From positions 3,954,001 through 4,018,000 of the forward strand of contig JAEMBT020000005.1 of the NCBI GenBank assembly GCA_018873245.2: a stretch of 64,000 bases of DNA, given 5' to 3'. Within the stretch, counting starts at the first letter, position 1, and each line of letters begins with the position of its first letter. Shown in pieces: positions 9,943-19,699 of this stretch. Origin of the DNA: Archegozetes longisetosus (lineage: Eukaryota > Arthropoda > Arachnida > Sarcoptiformes > Trhypochthoniidae). The notes under the pieces are model-generated. The model saw only the letters and a list, made by a program, of their open reading frames with translations. It did no database searches and was not told the DNA's origin. A program made the translations under genes and the position numbers.

Positions 9943-11955
9943 TCATTCTTGAGCCGCGAATTCAATTAAAATAGATTGGGAGGGTTGCAGTTGAAGTTCA
10001 GAGAGATTAACTTCTTTGCCAATCAAGTCAACTGGGCTCCCAGAATCAGCCAGATAGATCTTGCCTGTAGAAGGTAGATATGGTTCATCTATTTTGACAG
10101 TTAGCATCGTCGAAGTATTCATATTGACAGCCAATAGGTAGCTGTTATGTTCCTTAAGAATCCTGGCCATTACAAACAGATCTGTGTTGTTAGTATCTGG
10201 AAAATTAGTTTCGCCCAGAAGTATAGTTTCTGCTTGAGCTTTCCTCAAACTCACTAAAGACTTGAATACTTTAAGATGAGAAGTAGTGTTAACATTGGCT
10301 TCTACTTCAACGTTGTATTGAGTATGACTGGCAGGAACGTTAAGCCAGGGAACAGTTGTATCGTTATCACTAAAGCCAGCTGAAGGGTTTTGAGAGTTCC
10401 ACTGCATAGGAGATCTATAAGCATAACGAGAGGAATCTCCTTCATTCATAGCCTTATCTGGTATGTCGTTGTTGTCACTCATGCCAATTTCATCGCCATA
10501 ATAAACAATTGGTGTATTACGTGGCAGAAGGAATGTCACCATCATTAAAGCATCAGCCAATCTGTGGTCTAATCTGTTAACAAGTCGAGACTTGTCGTGG
10601 TTGCCGGTAACCCATGCAGACCAGGGGCCGAAAGACTTAGGATCTTGAGACCAATTGAGGCTATGTAATGCATGAATCCATGATTGAATTTTTTGCTTTA
10701 GTTCACTTGCTTTTGTGGCGAGATTAACGTCAAGTAGATTAAAATTGAAGGGAAGTTCAACCACTGGGTCTGTACTCGTGCCATAGTATTTTACCAGCTG
10801 TTCCATTGGCTCATAAGCCTCTGATACTATAATCTTCTTAAGACCAGTTTGTTTGACAATTTTGCGCCATTCTTGCAGTAACTCATAATTTTCAGGTTGT
10901 CCTTTAGTTTTGTCGTGCTTAAGAGTGTCATAATCATTTCCAACAGCCTTAGTTTCAATTACTTCCTCATCTTCAAAGTTTGCATCTTCAAAAAGATGTG
11001 AAACCGCATCAATTCGAATGCCGTCGACTTTCTTTTTCAACCAGAACAGAAGCACGTCTTTCAATGCTTTCTGTACTTCTGGATTACGTAGATTTAGGTC
11101 CGGCTGCTTGTCAAGGAATTGATGTAAATAATATTTTTCTCGTTCTTCACTCCAAGTCCAGGCAGAACCTCCAAAAGCTGATTTCCAATTATTTGGTGGC
11201 TTTCGCTCTCCATTGGATATTTGGCCGTCGTGCCAAACATAGAAATCGGCGAACTCAGTTTCATTACGCTTGGACGCCTGAAACCACCGGTGTTGATCAC
11301 TGGTGTGGTTCGGAATGAAATCAATTATTAGTTTCATATTATTTTTCTCTTTGTGCATCTCCTCCACCAAGTTTTCGAAATCTTCAAGAGTACCATAACG
11401 TGGATCAATATCATTATAATCGCTCACATCATAACCAGAATCTTTCATCGGTGATGGATATACAGGCGATAGGATAATGGTTTCAATTCCAATATCTTTC
11501 AAGTAATCCAATTTGTTGATGAGGCCACGAATGTCTCCCTCTCCGTCACCGTTCGAGTCTTTGAAGGATCGAACATAGACCTGATAGACAGTGGTCTTTT
11601 GCCACCAAGGAAGAGATGAAGTGGCAGGACATCTGGGTGCTACGGCTATTATGACAATAGCCCCAATAAGCATAGCAAACCATACCACCCAAAACAATGT
11701 GAACAGAAACATTCTTAGTCTAACCCAAAACGGATCGTTCGCATATTTCATAAGTTCCTCTTTGTTCATTCCAACACTTCCTCCATACCCATTCTCTACA
11801 TCTACCTTCGCCTCTCCATTCTTGCCATCGTTTGCAGCTGTGAATTTGACCTTTGATGGTGACCCCAAATCTCCTTTTGGATTCAATTTCTCCTTTACAG
11901 CTATTTCTTCGTCCATTTCATAAGTCTCTGCGTCTCTGTTATGTTCGCTCGACAT
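9943..11955 (-). CDS. rBAT/4F2hc-type amino-acid transporter heavy chain (SLC3 family), GH13-like ectodomain
   Basis: Single-exon 670-residue type II membrane glycoprotein. It has a cytoplasmic tail of about 80 residues, one membrane span (about 82-106, FLFTLFWVVWFAMLIGAIVI) and an alpha-amylase-fold ectodomain. The motif before the span (MNKEELMKYANDPFWVRLR) is typical of SLC3A1/SLC3A2 heavy chains. Cys109, three residues after the span, sits where the family forms the disulfide to the light chain. The ectodomain keeps GH13 landmarks: YQVYVRSFKDSNGDGEGD, a nucleophile-type Asp in DGIRIDAVSH, an acid-type Glu in SEAYEP, and GNHDKSR. It may therefore be rBAT-like or retain alpha-glucosidase activity. 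No introns interrupt it. It is known in other animals to escort b0,+ or L-type exchangers to the plasma membrane. Orthology to SLC3A1 rather than SLC3A2 is inferred only. Confidence 0.88.
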   Translation of the reverse strand: MSSEHNRDAETYEMDEEIAVKEKLNPKGDLGSPSKVKFTAANDGKNGEAKVDVENGYGGSVGMNKEELMKYANDPFWVRLRMFLFTLFWVVWFAMLIGAIVIIAVAPRCPATSSLPWWQKTTVYQVYVRSFKDSNGDGEGDIRGLINKLDYLKDIGIETIILSPVYPSPMKDSGYDVSDYNDIDPRYGTLEDFENLVEEMHKEKNNMKLIIDFIPNHTSDQHRWFQASKRNETEFADFYVWHDGQISNGERKPPNNWKSAFGGSAWTWSEEREKYYLHQFLDKQPDLNLRNPEVQKALKDVLLFWLKKKVDGIRIDAVSHLFEDANFEDEEVIETKAVGNDYDTLKHDKTKGQPENYELLQEWRKIVKQTGLKKIIVSEAYEPMEQLVKYYGTSTDPVVELPFNFNLLDVNLATKASELKQKIQSWIHALHSLNWSQDPKSFGPWSAWVTGNHDKSRLVNRLDHRLADALMMVTFLLPRNTPIVYYGDEIGMSDNNDIPDKAMNEGDSSRYAYRSPMQWNSQNPSAGFSDNDTTVPWLNVPASHTQYNVEVEANVNTTSHLKVFKSLVSLRKAQAETILLGETNFPDTNNTDLFVMARILKEHNSYLLAVNMNTSTMLTVKIDEPYLPSTGKIYLADSGSPVDLIGKEVNLSELQLQPSQSILIEFAAQE

Positions 11956-14080
11956 TATTAAAAGATCCCTTTTATAACTTTTTATAATTTACAATTTTTA
12001 TCAGTTCTTAGTTTTCGATCAAATGACTATTAGTCACAAAGTCCGAGTCAATTGCCAACTAAGCAATTATTGGATAACTCAAGGGAGTGACTATCGTCTA
12101 GTTATCACAAGCAGACTTCACATAAGCCTCATATCACGCCAAAGGATCTCGTTCTCAATGCTCTTATTCATATTTGATATGTCATCGAAAATGCCAAATA
12201 CAGACAACATGAGAATGTTGAGCGCTACTAAACTAGCTTTTTAAGCAGACTGAGGTATTTCTAAACAACGCATTTGTGATCCATTAACACATAAGGCTTT
12301 GATAACCTTCAGTTCATGCTTATGCAAGTGATCTGTTATATTGCGCAAACTTCTCTAAGCATGTCATTGAGCTTAATATCTTATGCCCATAAAAGACATA
12401 GAGTTCTTTCATTAATAACAGTTATATATTTATCTAAACTTCAATCATTGACGAGAAATAGAATTTTTTAGTTCAAAAGCATTGATTGAACCAAAACTTA
12501 AAATGAGTGCTTCTTCTAGAGAGAATGCAGAAAAGTTCTCATTATATTTTTAAAACATGGTATCAGATATAATAATATGATTCTTAGACAAAACCATCCT
12601 AATCAATTTGTAGTAGAAATTAGAAAATTATAATTTATTTTTTCATATAAATTCCTATATGAATATGACTAAAAGCTCTGCTTCTCTCAAGTGAATGGAC
12701 AAACTTTTTGACTGTATTTTTCATGTAAAGTATCTGACATGTAAATACTTTTAATACAAAAAATTAATATTCAAATAGCCTTAAATTGCAAGAAATAAAA
12801 TATAATTTTTGCATTAAGAGTATTTATATATTAGATACTTTGTATGAAAAATACAATCAAAAAGTTTGTCCATTGACTAGAGAGAAGTAGCGTCTTTCAT
12901 CATATTCATATAGGAATTTATATGAAAAAACAAATTATAATTTTCTAATCTCTACTAAAAATTGATTTGAATAGTTTTTTTTAAATCGTATTAATACATC
13001 TGATACCATATTTTAAAAATATAATGAGAACCTTTCTGCATTCTCTTTAGGGAAGAGCTCATTGTTAGAATCTATTTGGTTTATACTAGTTATCAATACA
13101 CTGATTATCAATTTTGGTGATATTTCCCGAATCCCAATTATCTCTTAAACATAATAAATGAAGATATTTCAGAAAGAATACAATCAAATCATTATTAATT
13201 GTTTAAGATTATCTTTTGTGAGACTACTTGAGCAGAAGTTATTAAAGTTCTTAAAATTGTTTAGATTATTAAAGTTGGTAAACTTGCAAAGGAAGTCGGC
13301 AAGTTTTGACTGATTACTTCCTTTGTTTTATGTTTTTCCAATGATTAGATGAAATTTGACCCGATTGTTAATTGTCTGAAAAAATGTCCGTATCTTCATA
13401 AATTGCGCAAAACATTTGTTAACTTTTCTGTTCTTATGAAATAGCTTTTTAACAATCAATCGGAACATGAAACGGAAACATTAAACATACTATTTCTATC
13501 AGCCTTTTTGTTAAATGAAACTTTAAACTGATAAGATATAAACTTAGTTTGACTTTTGGTTAACTGAATTAAATTAGGTTTGAATGATAATGTGCTAGTT
13601 AATAGAGAAAGTTTTCTGGATCTGAAAACTCAAACTAGCTAATGCTCTTTACATTCCATATTTCGATCAGTTAATCTTCGATCGAAAACTTGATATCTTG
13701 CAACAAACTTTATTGTGCCAATCATGACATTATACAGAAAATCAATCCCTAGTTAGCACTACATACGAATCTTTAGTATAAGAGATTAATAATTTAGCCA
13801 ATCATATATTGATTTAAGTCAGAGTCTCTTACCAAACGCTATATTCAACTATTTCATTAATCCATCAGTGTTAAATAAGGATTGAGCTTGTGCATGAAGT
13901 ATGTTTCGCAAAATAAACAGGCTCTCAATTGGATTCATTCAATTAGAACCCCTATTCATTAACGATTACGTCATTTGTTTGAAGCTCTTATGAAAAGTTT
14001 TTATAAACAAAAAGATGTGCCGAAACTTTTAATCAATTCCTAAGTATTAAATCAAATTTAATTAAAAACGTTGGCATAAA
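11956..14080. other. Intergenic between rBAT-like gene and TYW5
   Basis: AT-rich spacer. It should hold the promoters of the two divergent neighbours and contains the foldback element at 12491-13079. The ORF at 12023-12244 looks like chance. Nothing else is recognised. Confidence 0.5.
12491..13079. mobile_element. Foldback element of about 590 bp, arms about 270 bp
   Basis: The left half (12491 to about 12780) and right half (about 12800-13079) are reverse complements. Examples are GAGAATGCAGAAAAGTTCTC against GAGAACCTTTCTGCATTCTC, TTCATATAAATTCCTATATG against CATATAGGAATTTATATGAA, and GGACAAACTTTTTGACTG against CAATCAAAAAGTTTGTCC. No protein is encoded. Part of one arm recurs at 18958-19075. 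Confidence 0.8.
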
Positions 14081-15054
14081 ATGGAAACAAAACAAATTAA
14101 AAAATATGAAAATATGAACAAACAATTGTTTGATACAGAATTGTTGGCAAACGTAAGTCTAAACAGTCTCTAAACTTAATACTAATTGATTAATAATTGT
14201 CTGTTTAGGGTGTGCCTGCAGTGATTAGTGGCGCAAACTTTGGTCATTGTCTGACCAAATGGTCGCCGAACTACTTATGCGAAAAACTGAAAGATAATCT
14301 AGTCAAAGTTCACTTGTCGAATGAGCCAAAACTCGATTTCATTAAAAAGAATTTTAGTTACCAAACTATGTCTTTCAATGATTTCATTAACAGATGTCTT
14401 AATAATAGTAACGAATACTTATATCTTCGGGCGTTAGGGACTGATAAACGCGGTCGAGATATTGCTAACATTCGAACACACTTTCCGACAATTTCTGAAG
14501 ACATAGAAATTCCTTCATTTGTATCAATCAGTGAGGATATAAATGATTTGAAAGAGGATGATAAAGAACTGTTTTCAAGCGTTTTTCGTATATCATCTAA
14601 AGATTTAGTCCTTTGGACACATTATGATATAATGGACAATATTTTGCTTCAAGTCAAGGGCACCAAACGTGTGGCTCTTTTTCCACCAGAAGACGTGCCC
14701 TTTTTATATCTTAGTGGAGATAAGTCACTAGTGGTAGACATCGATGCACCAATCGAACAGTTGAGAGAAAATTATCCACTGTTCCTGAACGCAACACGTT
14801 ATGAATGCCTTCTAGAAGAAGGCGACGCTCTATTCATACCTTCCTTATGGTTCCATAACGTGAAGTCTCTTGAGTTCAGTATTGGAATCAACTTTTTCTG
14901 GAAAGATAGACAAATAGCTGATAATAATTTATACAACAAAAGTGATGTTTACGGCAACAAAGATTTAAATCCAGCTTCAGATGCTTTCGTCAATTTAGAT
15001 AAGCCATTAAACATACCGAAAAATTGCCGAAAAAATTCAGAGATTTCTATTTAA
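14081..15054 (+). CDS. TYW5: tRNA wybutosine-synthesising protein 5, JmjC-type hydroxylase
   Basis: Fe(II)/2-oxoglutarate-dependent hydroxylase that makes hydroxywybutosine at position 37 of tRNA-Phe. Two exons, 14081-14152 and 14209-15054 (56-nt intron, GT-AG, phase 0), give 305 residues, close to the family length. The JmjC fold is evident: FSSVFRISSKDLVLWTHYD with the H-x-D metal pair at about His162 and Asp164, the 2OG-binding KGTKRVALFPP strand, and a second metal His in LWFHNV, followed by GINFFWK. The C-terminal YGNKDLNPAS is also typical. The ATG at 14081 gives a plausible 24-residue first exon. A polyadenylation signal lies about 150 nt downstream. Confidence 0.92.
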
Positions 15055-15201
15055 GAATTATGATTAATAAGTTGCAGAATAAATTGATTTAAGCAACTCT
15101 TAAGTTAAGTTTTAAAATTGTACAGATTCCATTGCTTAATACCTTAATGTTATGAGGAGTTGTTTATTTTTAGAACACTTATAAATTTCTAATTTATTAT
15201 A

Positions 15202-15207
15202 AATAAA
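15202..15207 (+). other. Polyadenylation signal (AATAAA) of TYW5
   Basis: Canonical AATAAA 148 nt after the TYW5 stop, between TYW5 and the convergent basic ORF on the other strand. Position alone supports it. Confidence 0.5.
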
Positions 15208-15310
15208 CACAAAGTAATTGTTTTCGAAAAGGTTTTATTTAATATTTAGAGAAGCAATTTTAAAGTATATACAATCAACTGAATGTAGAATTTAGAAAAC
15301 TGGAATCACT

Positions 15311-15562
15311 TCAACGTCTATTTCTCCTCCTTCTTCTCTTTTCAACAGATCCCTTTCTTTTTCCTTTCTTGACTGTGTGCTTTCTTCCATGGGCGCCAAC
15401 TTTTCTCCCTTTACTTCTATGGCATCTAGATCTCGACCTTTTCCTTCTCTTTGGCGCGCACTCATCCACAGACGACTTCCTTCTTCTTCGTCTTGTGTCC
15501 AAGACCTTTCCACCTGACTTCATTCGAGTTTCTTCCTGCTTAATGACAGATTCTGATTCCAT
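15311..15562 (-). CDS. Small Arg/Lys-rich, protamine-like protein (candidate)
   Basis: An 83-residue ORF with a Kozak-like start (cgaaATGG). The first 20 residues are mixed (MESESVIKQEETRMKSGGKV). The rest is dominated by Arg, Lys and Ser with a few Cys and His: DTRRRRRKSS, PKRRKRSRSRCHRSKGRK, KKGKRKG, ending EKRRRRRNRR. The composition resembles sperm nuclear basic proteins or other DNA- or RNA-compacting tails. It could also be a remnant of an RS-type protein, or a purine-rich strand read by chance. It converges with TYW5, and a decayed basic reading lies 0.9 kb upstream on the same strand. No homologue is recognised. Confidence 0.4.
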   Translation of the reverse strand: MESESVIKQEETRMKSGGKVLDTRRRRRKSSVDECAPKRRKRSRSRCHRSKGRKVGAHGRKHTVKKGKRKGSVEKRRRRRNRR

Positions 15563-16457
15563 TTCGATTTACTATAATTTAGAAGTTGAGAGGTAGAGCG
15601 ACTAACGTTTTTGAAGATCAAACTGAAGATGATTTGATTTAGAGTTATTGCAACTGTTATAATGATTCAACAATAGAGAGATCGCGCGCAAATGATTCGT
15701 AACGAAAATTGATAACTGACTCAATGGTTTAAAATCAAACGGTTTCTAAGACTTATAGAATAGAATAATAGATTTTGATCGCGTGTAAGTGCTCAATAAC
15801 GACTTTTCCTCTGATTTTTGAAGCTTAACATATCTTAAAAATTCAAACTAAAGTGTGCGAGTACCTGGCAAGTCAGGTCACAATCAAATGAACTTTTCAT
15901 TGTTGTCGCGTTCGATTGATTCTGATTATGTTTATTTGAATTAAAACTAGTTTAACGTTAAAGCTAAGATTTATAATGACTGGCGTTTAGAATGACTCTC
16001 AGTAAGTTAAAGTTGTAAGCATCATTTATCTTTTGTATAATCAAAAATAAAGCAAAAATCTCAGATTACAAAATATCTATTATTAGATAACACCTAATCT
16101 CAATAGTGGATCAGTTAGATTTAAGGGGAAAAACTTTAAAAGTTTGATAAGTGTCAATTTTATTTTACTGAACAGTCGAAGGTTTGAGGGAAAACTAAAA
16201 CTTTTAGAACAATCAATTTATAATGGAATAGTTAACTCAAATTAATACTTAAACCTAAACCTCCATTCGATTAGTATCTGTGTCTGTATTTTACAAAATA
16301 TCAATTAAGATTTTTGTAACATTATTTTATGCAATATGTTAAGTTTAACAAATTATAAATATTTAATAACTTGATTTGAAAATTTACTTTACTTACAATC
16401 AATACGAATAAAATTGAAAGAATTTGAACGAACATAAACAATTCAGTAAACACTTAT

Positions 16458-16918
16458 TTATTTGACTGGCTCGTAGTGAATGGGTTTAGGTTTGGATCTG
16501 ACACCACTTCTTACTTTTGAATCTTCCTTTAGCATTTGACTGCCAGTATACTGCCGGGCAATATAATGGTCATTTTGGCTCCTCTTCAGCTCGAGTGCCA
16601 GTCGAGGACAAGATCGCTCCCTTTCTCATCTTCTGGTAGATTTTGGCTCTGATTCATTAGTTTGATTGCTAAACGAACGCCTTGTTTTCGGTCTTGTAGT
16701 CTTTGTAACCTCAAAAGCAATTACTTAATTTGGTCGCCCTATTTTACGTGTAGAAATGAACTCACTCTCGTCAGTCCGAGTGCCCACAGATGTCTTCTCT
16801 CTTCTTCTCGGACATTTCTTTCCTTTCAAAGTCAAATTTGTTGAACACTTTTTCTTTCTCCCAAAGGCTTCATTCTTCTTCCTGAAGACTTGTTAATTGT
16901 CTTCGAAGATTTCTTCAT
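16458..16918 (-). pseudogene. Decayed basic-protein reading (possible pseudogene)
   Basis: On the minus strand, basic coding-like pieces follow one another in changing frames. They are MKKSSKTINKSSGRRMKPLG, then KGKKCPRRREKTSVGTRTD, RKIGRPN, TKTTRPKTRRSFSNQTNE, and finally a piece ending SKVRSGVRSKPKPIHYEPVK with a stop at 16458. Each piece ends at a stop after 25-55 codons. This looks like one lysine/arginine-rich protein broken by several indels, perhaps related to the intact basic ORF at 15311-15562. An alternative is a multi-exon gene whose splice sites I cannot see. Confidence 0.35.
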
Positions 16919-18140
16919 TATCGATTACTTGTTCTTTCTTCCCCTCGCGATATTTGCTGCGTTTGGTCTATTTGTTGAATTTTCTGTTTTGTTACATCCA
17001 TTGATTTGATTGAGACTCATAAAAATTTTGTTTATCAAAGAATTTGATCGTTCAATTCAAACTGAAACCAATTTGAGTGATTCAAATGAGTTTGTAACGA
17101 TCTTCAAGCGCCTTACACGCGAATTAACTCGTTATTAACCGATAAACCACAAATTGATTTAACCGGCGGAACATACGATACAACTTATTGTCTAGATCTA
17201 TAACAGGTATGGAATGGAAGGTACATCTGATAGAAATCACTTATCCAACAATCTTACTATCAGATATATCGAGTAATTAAAGACAAGTGTTCTTTACAAA
17301 ATCTTTTTTTACAACTGACTGAAAAATATATTTTACAGCGTCCTATATATATATATATATATATAAGAAATACTAAGACTGTACTAACGATCACTTATAG
17401 AGCCACTGATAGAGTCACTGATCGTCACAAATTGATTGCAACAATAGTTTGTGATCTCATGTAAATACTCAATGACTTATTTAGTTGTAGATAACTTCCT
17501 ATTATTGCTAATCTTCAGTTACACTCGATCAATTTTGAAGGGAATGAGGTGTCGCAGAAAGTACTGAAAATTAGCTAAACCTAACCAAATATACAATAGA
17601 AACGAGTAAAGTGAGAACGGGGCCAAAAATAGGATCTTCTACAACAACGTGAAAAGTCATCCAGTCTGAAAGAATATGTTCTTGGACTCATGTTTTGTTA
17701 GTGTAGTGTTCGAACGTTTTATTCAATAACTCAGCTGACAGTTGTATCGCAAAAACTAATTTTGCAAATTTCAATATATTTTTGTAGTTAAAAGATAAAA
17801 AATAGATTCTATTTCAACTGCTGGCAAATCTTTTAGCGAACTGTTTCTTAAAATTAATGACTGAGTAGTAACAGAAAATAAATTCGTAATGGTTTTTATT
17901 GTGTTGTTCTAATCGACAGAAAAGAAAAGCAGCAATAGCTAGAAAATAAAATTCCTTCGAAAGGTAGTCAAAATCTTAGTTAAGAGTTTTTCAAAATTGG
18001 ATATCAAACGATATCAATTGGATAATCAGAAAACTAAAGATGAATTAGTGGCCACTTATGGCTATGAACTAAGAGATCAAATATTTTAGCCGCTTTTGCT
18101 GTCGTATATAAGGCACAAGCGACCATTGATCGCAAGCACT
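16919..18140. other. Intergenic, no gene seen
   Basis: AT-rich sequence with a short (TA)n tract near 17344-17364. No coding reading was recognised. Confidence 0.5.
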
Positions 18141-18775
18141 TAAAGATGGGAGGTCTACCCCTGATTGACCCAAGTTTGATTTGACCCAATCACTAATAGA
18201 CCCAATCTTACTTGGTCTAAGAGATTTTAACCCAGAGAAGATATAACCCTATGTTTATTTGACCCAATGTTATAAAAGAAGAGTATAGATTGAAGCTCTT
18301 GTCAAATGCTATTACATAACAAATCTATTAAATAGAAATAATGATATAAATAGTAAAAACAAAAAATCATTAAATGATTAGATCTAAAATAAAAGTAAAA
18401 CAGTCTCAATTCATAATTAAGTCATGAAAATCTTTGATCGCAAACGTACTTGATAACTACATACGCCCGTAAAGTCGATGCGATTATCAAAAGTTTATTT
18501 CAAAGTACCAAATTTTGAATCGATGAGTAATTTATTTGACATCTGATTAAAATATGAAAATATGAAAATATGAAAAGCTTTAATTGCTTTGTCTTAGTTT
18601 AGAAGTTAAAAGGACAGACTGTATTTTGATACTTTTCTTCACGCATAATCAGTCAATGAAAAATTATTCATAGTGTGATATTGGGTCAAAATGAACATTT
18701 ATTTTTGTCATTTTGGGTCAAAAACGTCTTGGGTCAAATTGGAATAGGGTCTATGCGGAGGACACCAAGATGGGA
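18140..18775. mobile_element. Inverted-repeat element with iterated TTGACCCAA motifs
   Basis: The left end carries repeated TTGACCCAA(T) or close variants (about 18165, 18181, 18197, 18259). The right end carries the reverse complement TTGGGTCAAA at about 18681, 18713 and 18729, plus TAGGGTC near 18745. Outer sequences AGATGGGAGGTCTACCC and its inverted counterpart GGGTCTATGC...AAGATGGG partly match. The middle is plain AT-rich DNA. Repeated short motifs in opposed sub-terminal arrays are typical of transposon ends, but the family is not recognised. Confidence 0.5.
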
Positions 18776-18957
18776 TAATCGGTCGCGCGTAAAGCAGTCC
18801 ACTTTAGCCTAAGGTAGACTTTGATAAACGCACAAAAGAAGTCAAAATTTAACTATTTGTTTTGGAAAAAATGGAAAATCAGAATATGGTTAAAATCTAC
18901 GAACACTTTATACTGAACAAGTATAAATTATATCTTTTCACGCGATTCGTCAATCGA

Positions 18958-19075
18958 TGTTAATGGACAAACTTTATGACTATTTTTCATACAAAATACT
19001 TAATATGTAAATACTTTTAATACAAAAATTAATATCAAAATAGCTTTAAACTGCAAGAAATTAAAACGTAAAGTT
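18958..19075. repeat. Partial copy of the 12491-13079 element
   Basis: About 115 bp beginning AATGGACAAACTTTATGACT matches 12693-12810 with few differences, including GTAAATACTTTTAATACAAAAA and the stretch ending GCAAGAAAT. Only one arm is present, so this is a truncated or solo-arm copy. Confidence 0.7.
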
Positions 19076-19332
19076 AATTATTTTCTTTATTGAATGTGCA
19101 TTAAACCTGATTTAGATGAGTTTTTCTAAAAATCAAATTAGTACATTTTAAAAATATAAAAATATTTGTGCAAATCTTTAGAAAAACAGCATTTTTAGAT
19201 AATGTCCAGACCGGTTTTTGTTTTAAACAACAGTTAATTTGAGTTAAAAATCTATTTCGATCAATTGCAATCATTATTACGACAATTATTAGCATTCTTA
19301 ACTCTCAGTTTGCGAGAACGAAGTCGATAACA

Positions 19333-19692
19333 TTTGAAGGTCTTAGTTGAAGAGTAGCATTGATAAAAGTTTTCCAAAACAAAACCACTAAAACATAGTT
19401 AATAAATGCTTACCGATCGAAGACTCATATTTAGTCCTTTACGGTTTTGGTAACTTTTTATAAATGGAAAAATCAATTTTTCGAAAACATAATCGCTAAT
19501 AGATATGGCAAATGATACAAATGTTTAATCAATTGCTATTTATCTTTTAAAAATGGGTTTTCTATTGACAAGTTGCCAATACTACAGAAAACTAAACAAG
19601 TCTTCGATCGATAAGCATTTATTAACTCTATTTTAATGGTTTTGCTTTGGAAAACTTTCATCAAAGACTACTCTCGGACTAAGGCCTTGATT
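19333..19692. mobile_element. Inverted-repeat MITE of about 360 bp
   Basis: Arms of about 110 bp. GAAGGTCTTAGTTGAAGAGT and TTAATAAATGCTTACCGATC at the left are reverse-complemented at the right (CATCAAAGACTACTCTCGGA...; GATCGATAAGCATTTATTAA). The AT-rich loop of about 120 bp has no coding reading. Confidence 0.7.
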
Positions 19693-19699
19693 TAATGAT

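Noticed and set aside
11591..11923. Plus-strand ORF of 110 codons
   Set aside because: Antisense shadow of the rBAT-like coding exon.
12023..12244. ORF of 73 codons upstream of the rBAT-like gene
   Set aside because: No recognisable motif; sits in the promoter region of the neighbour and looks like chance.
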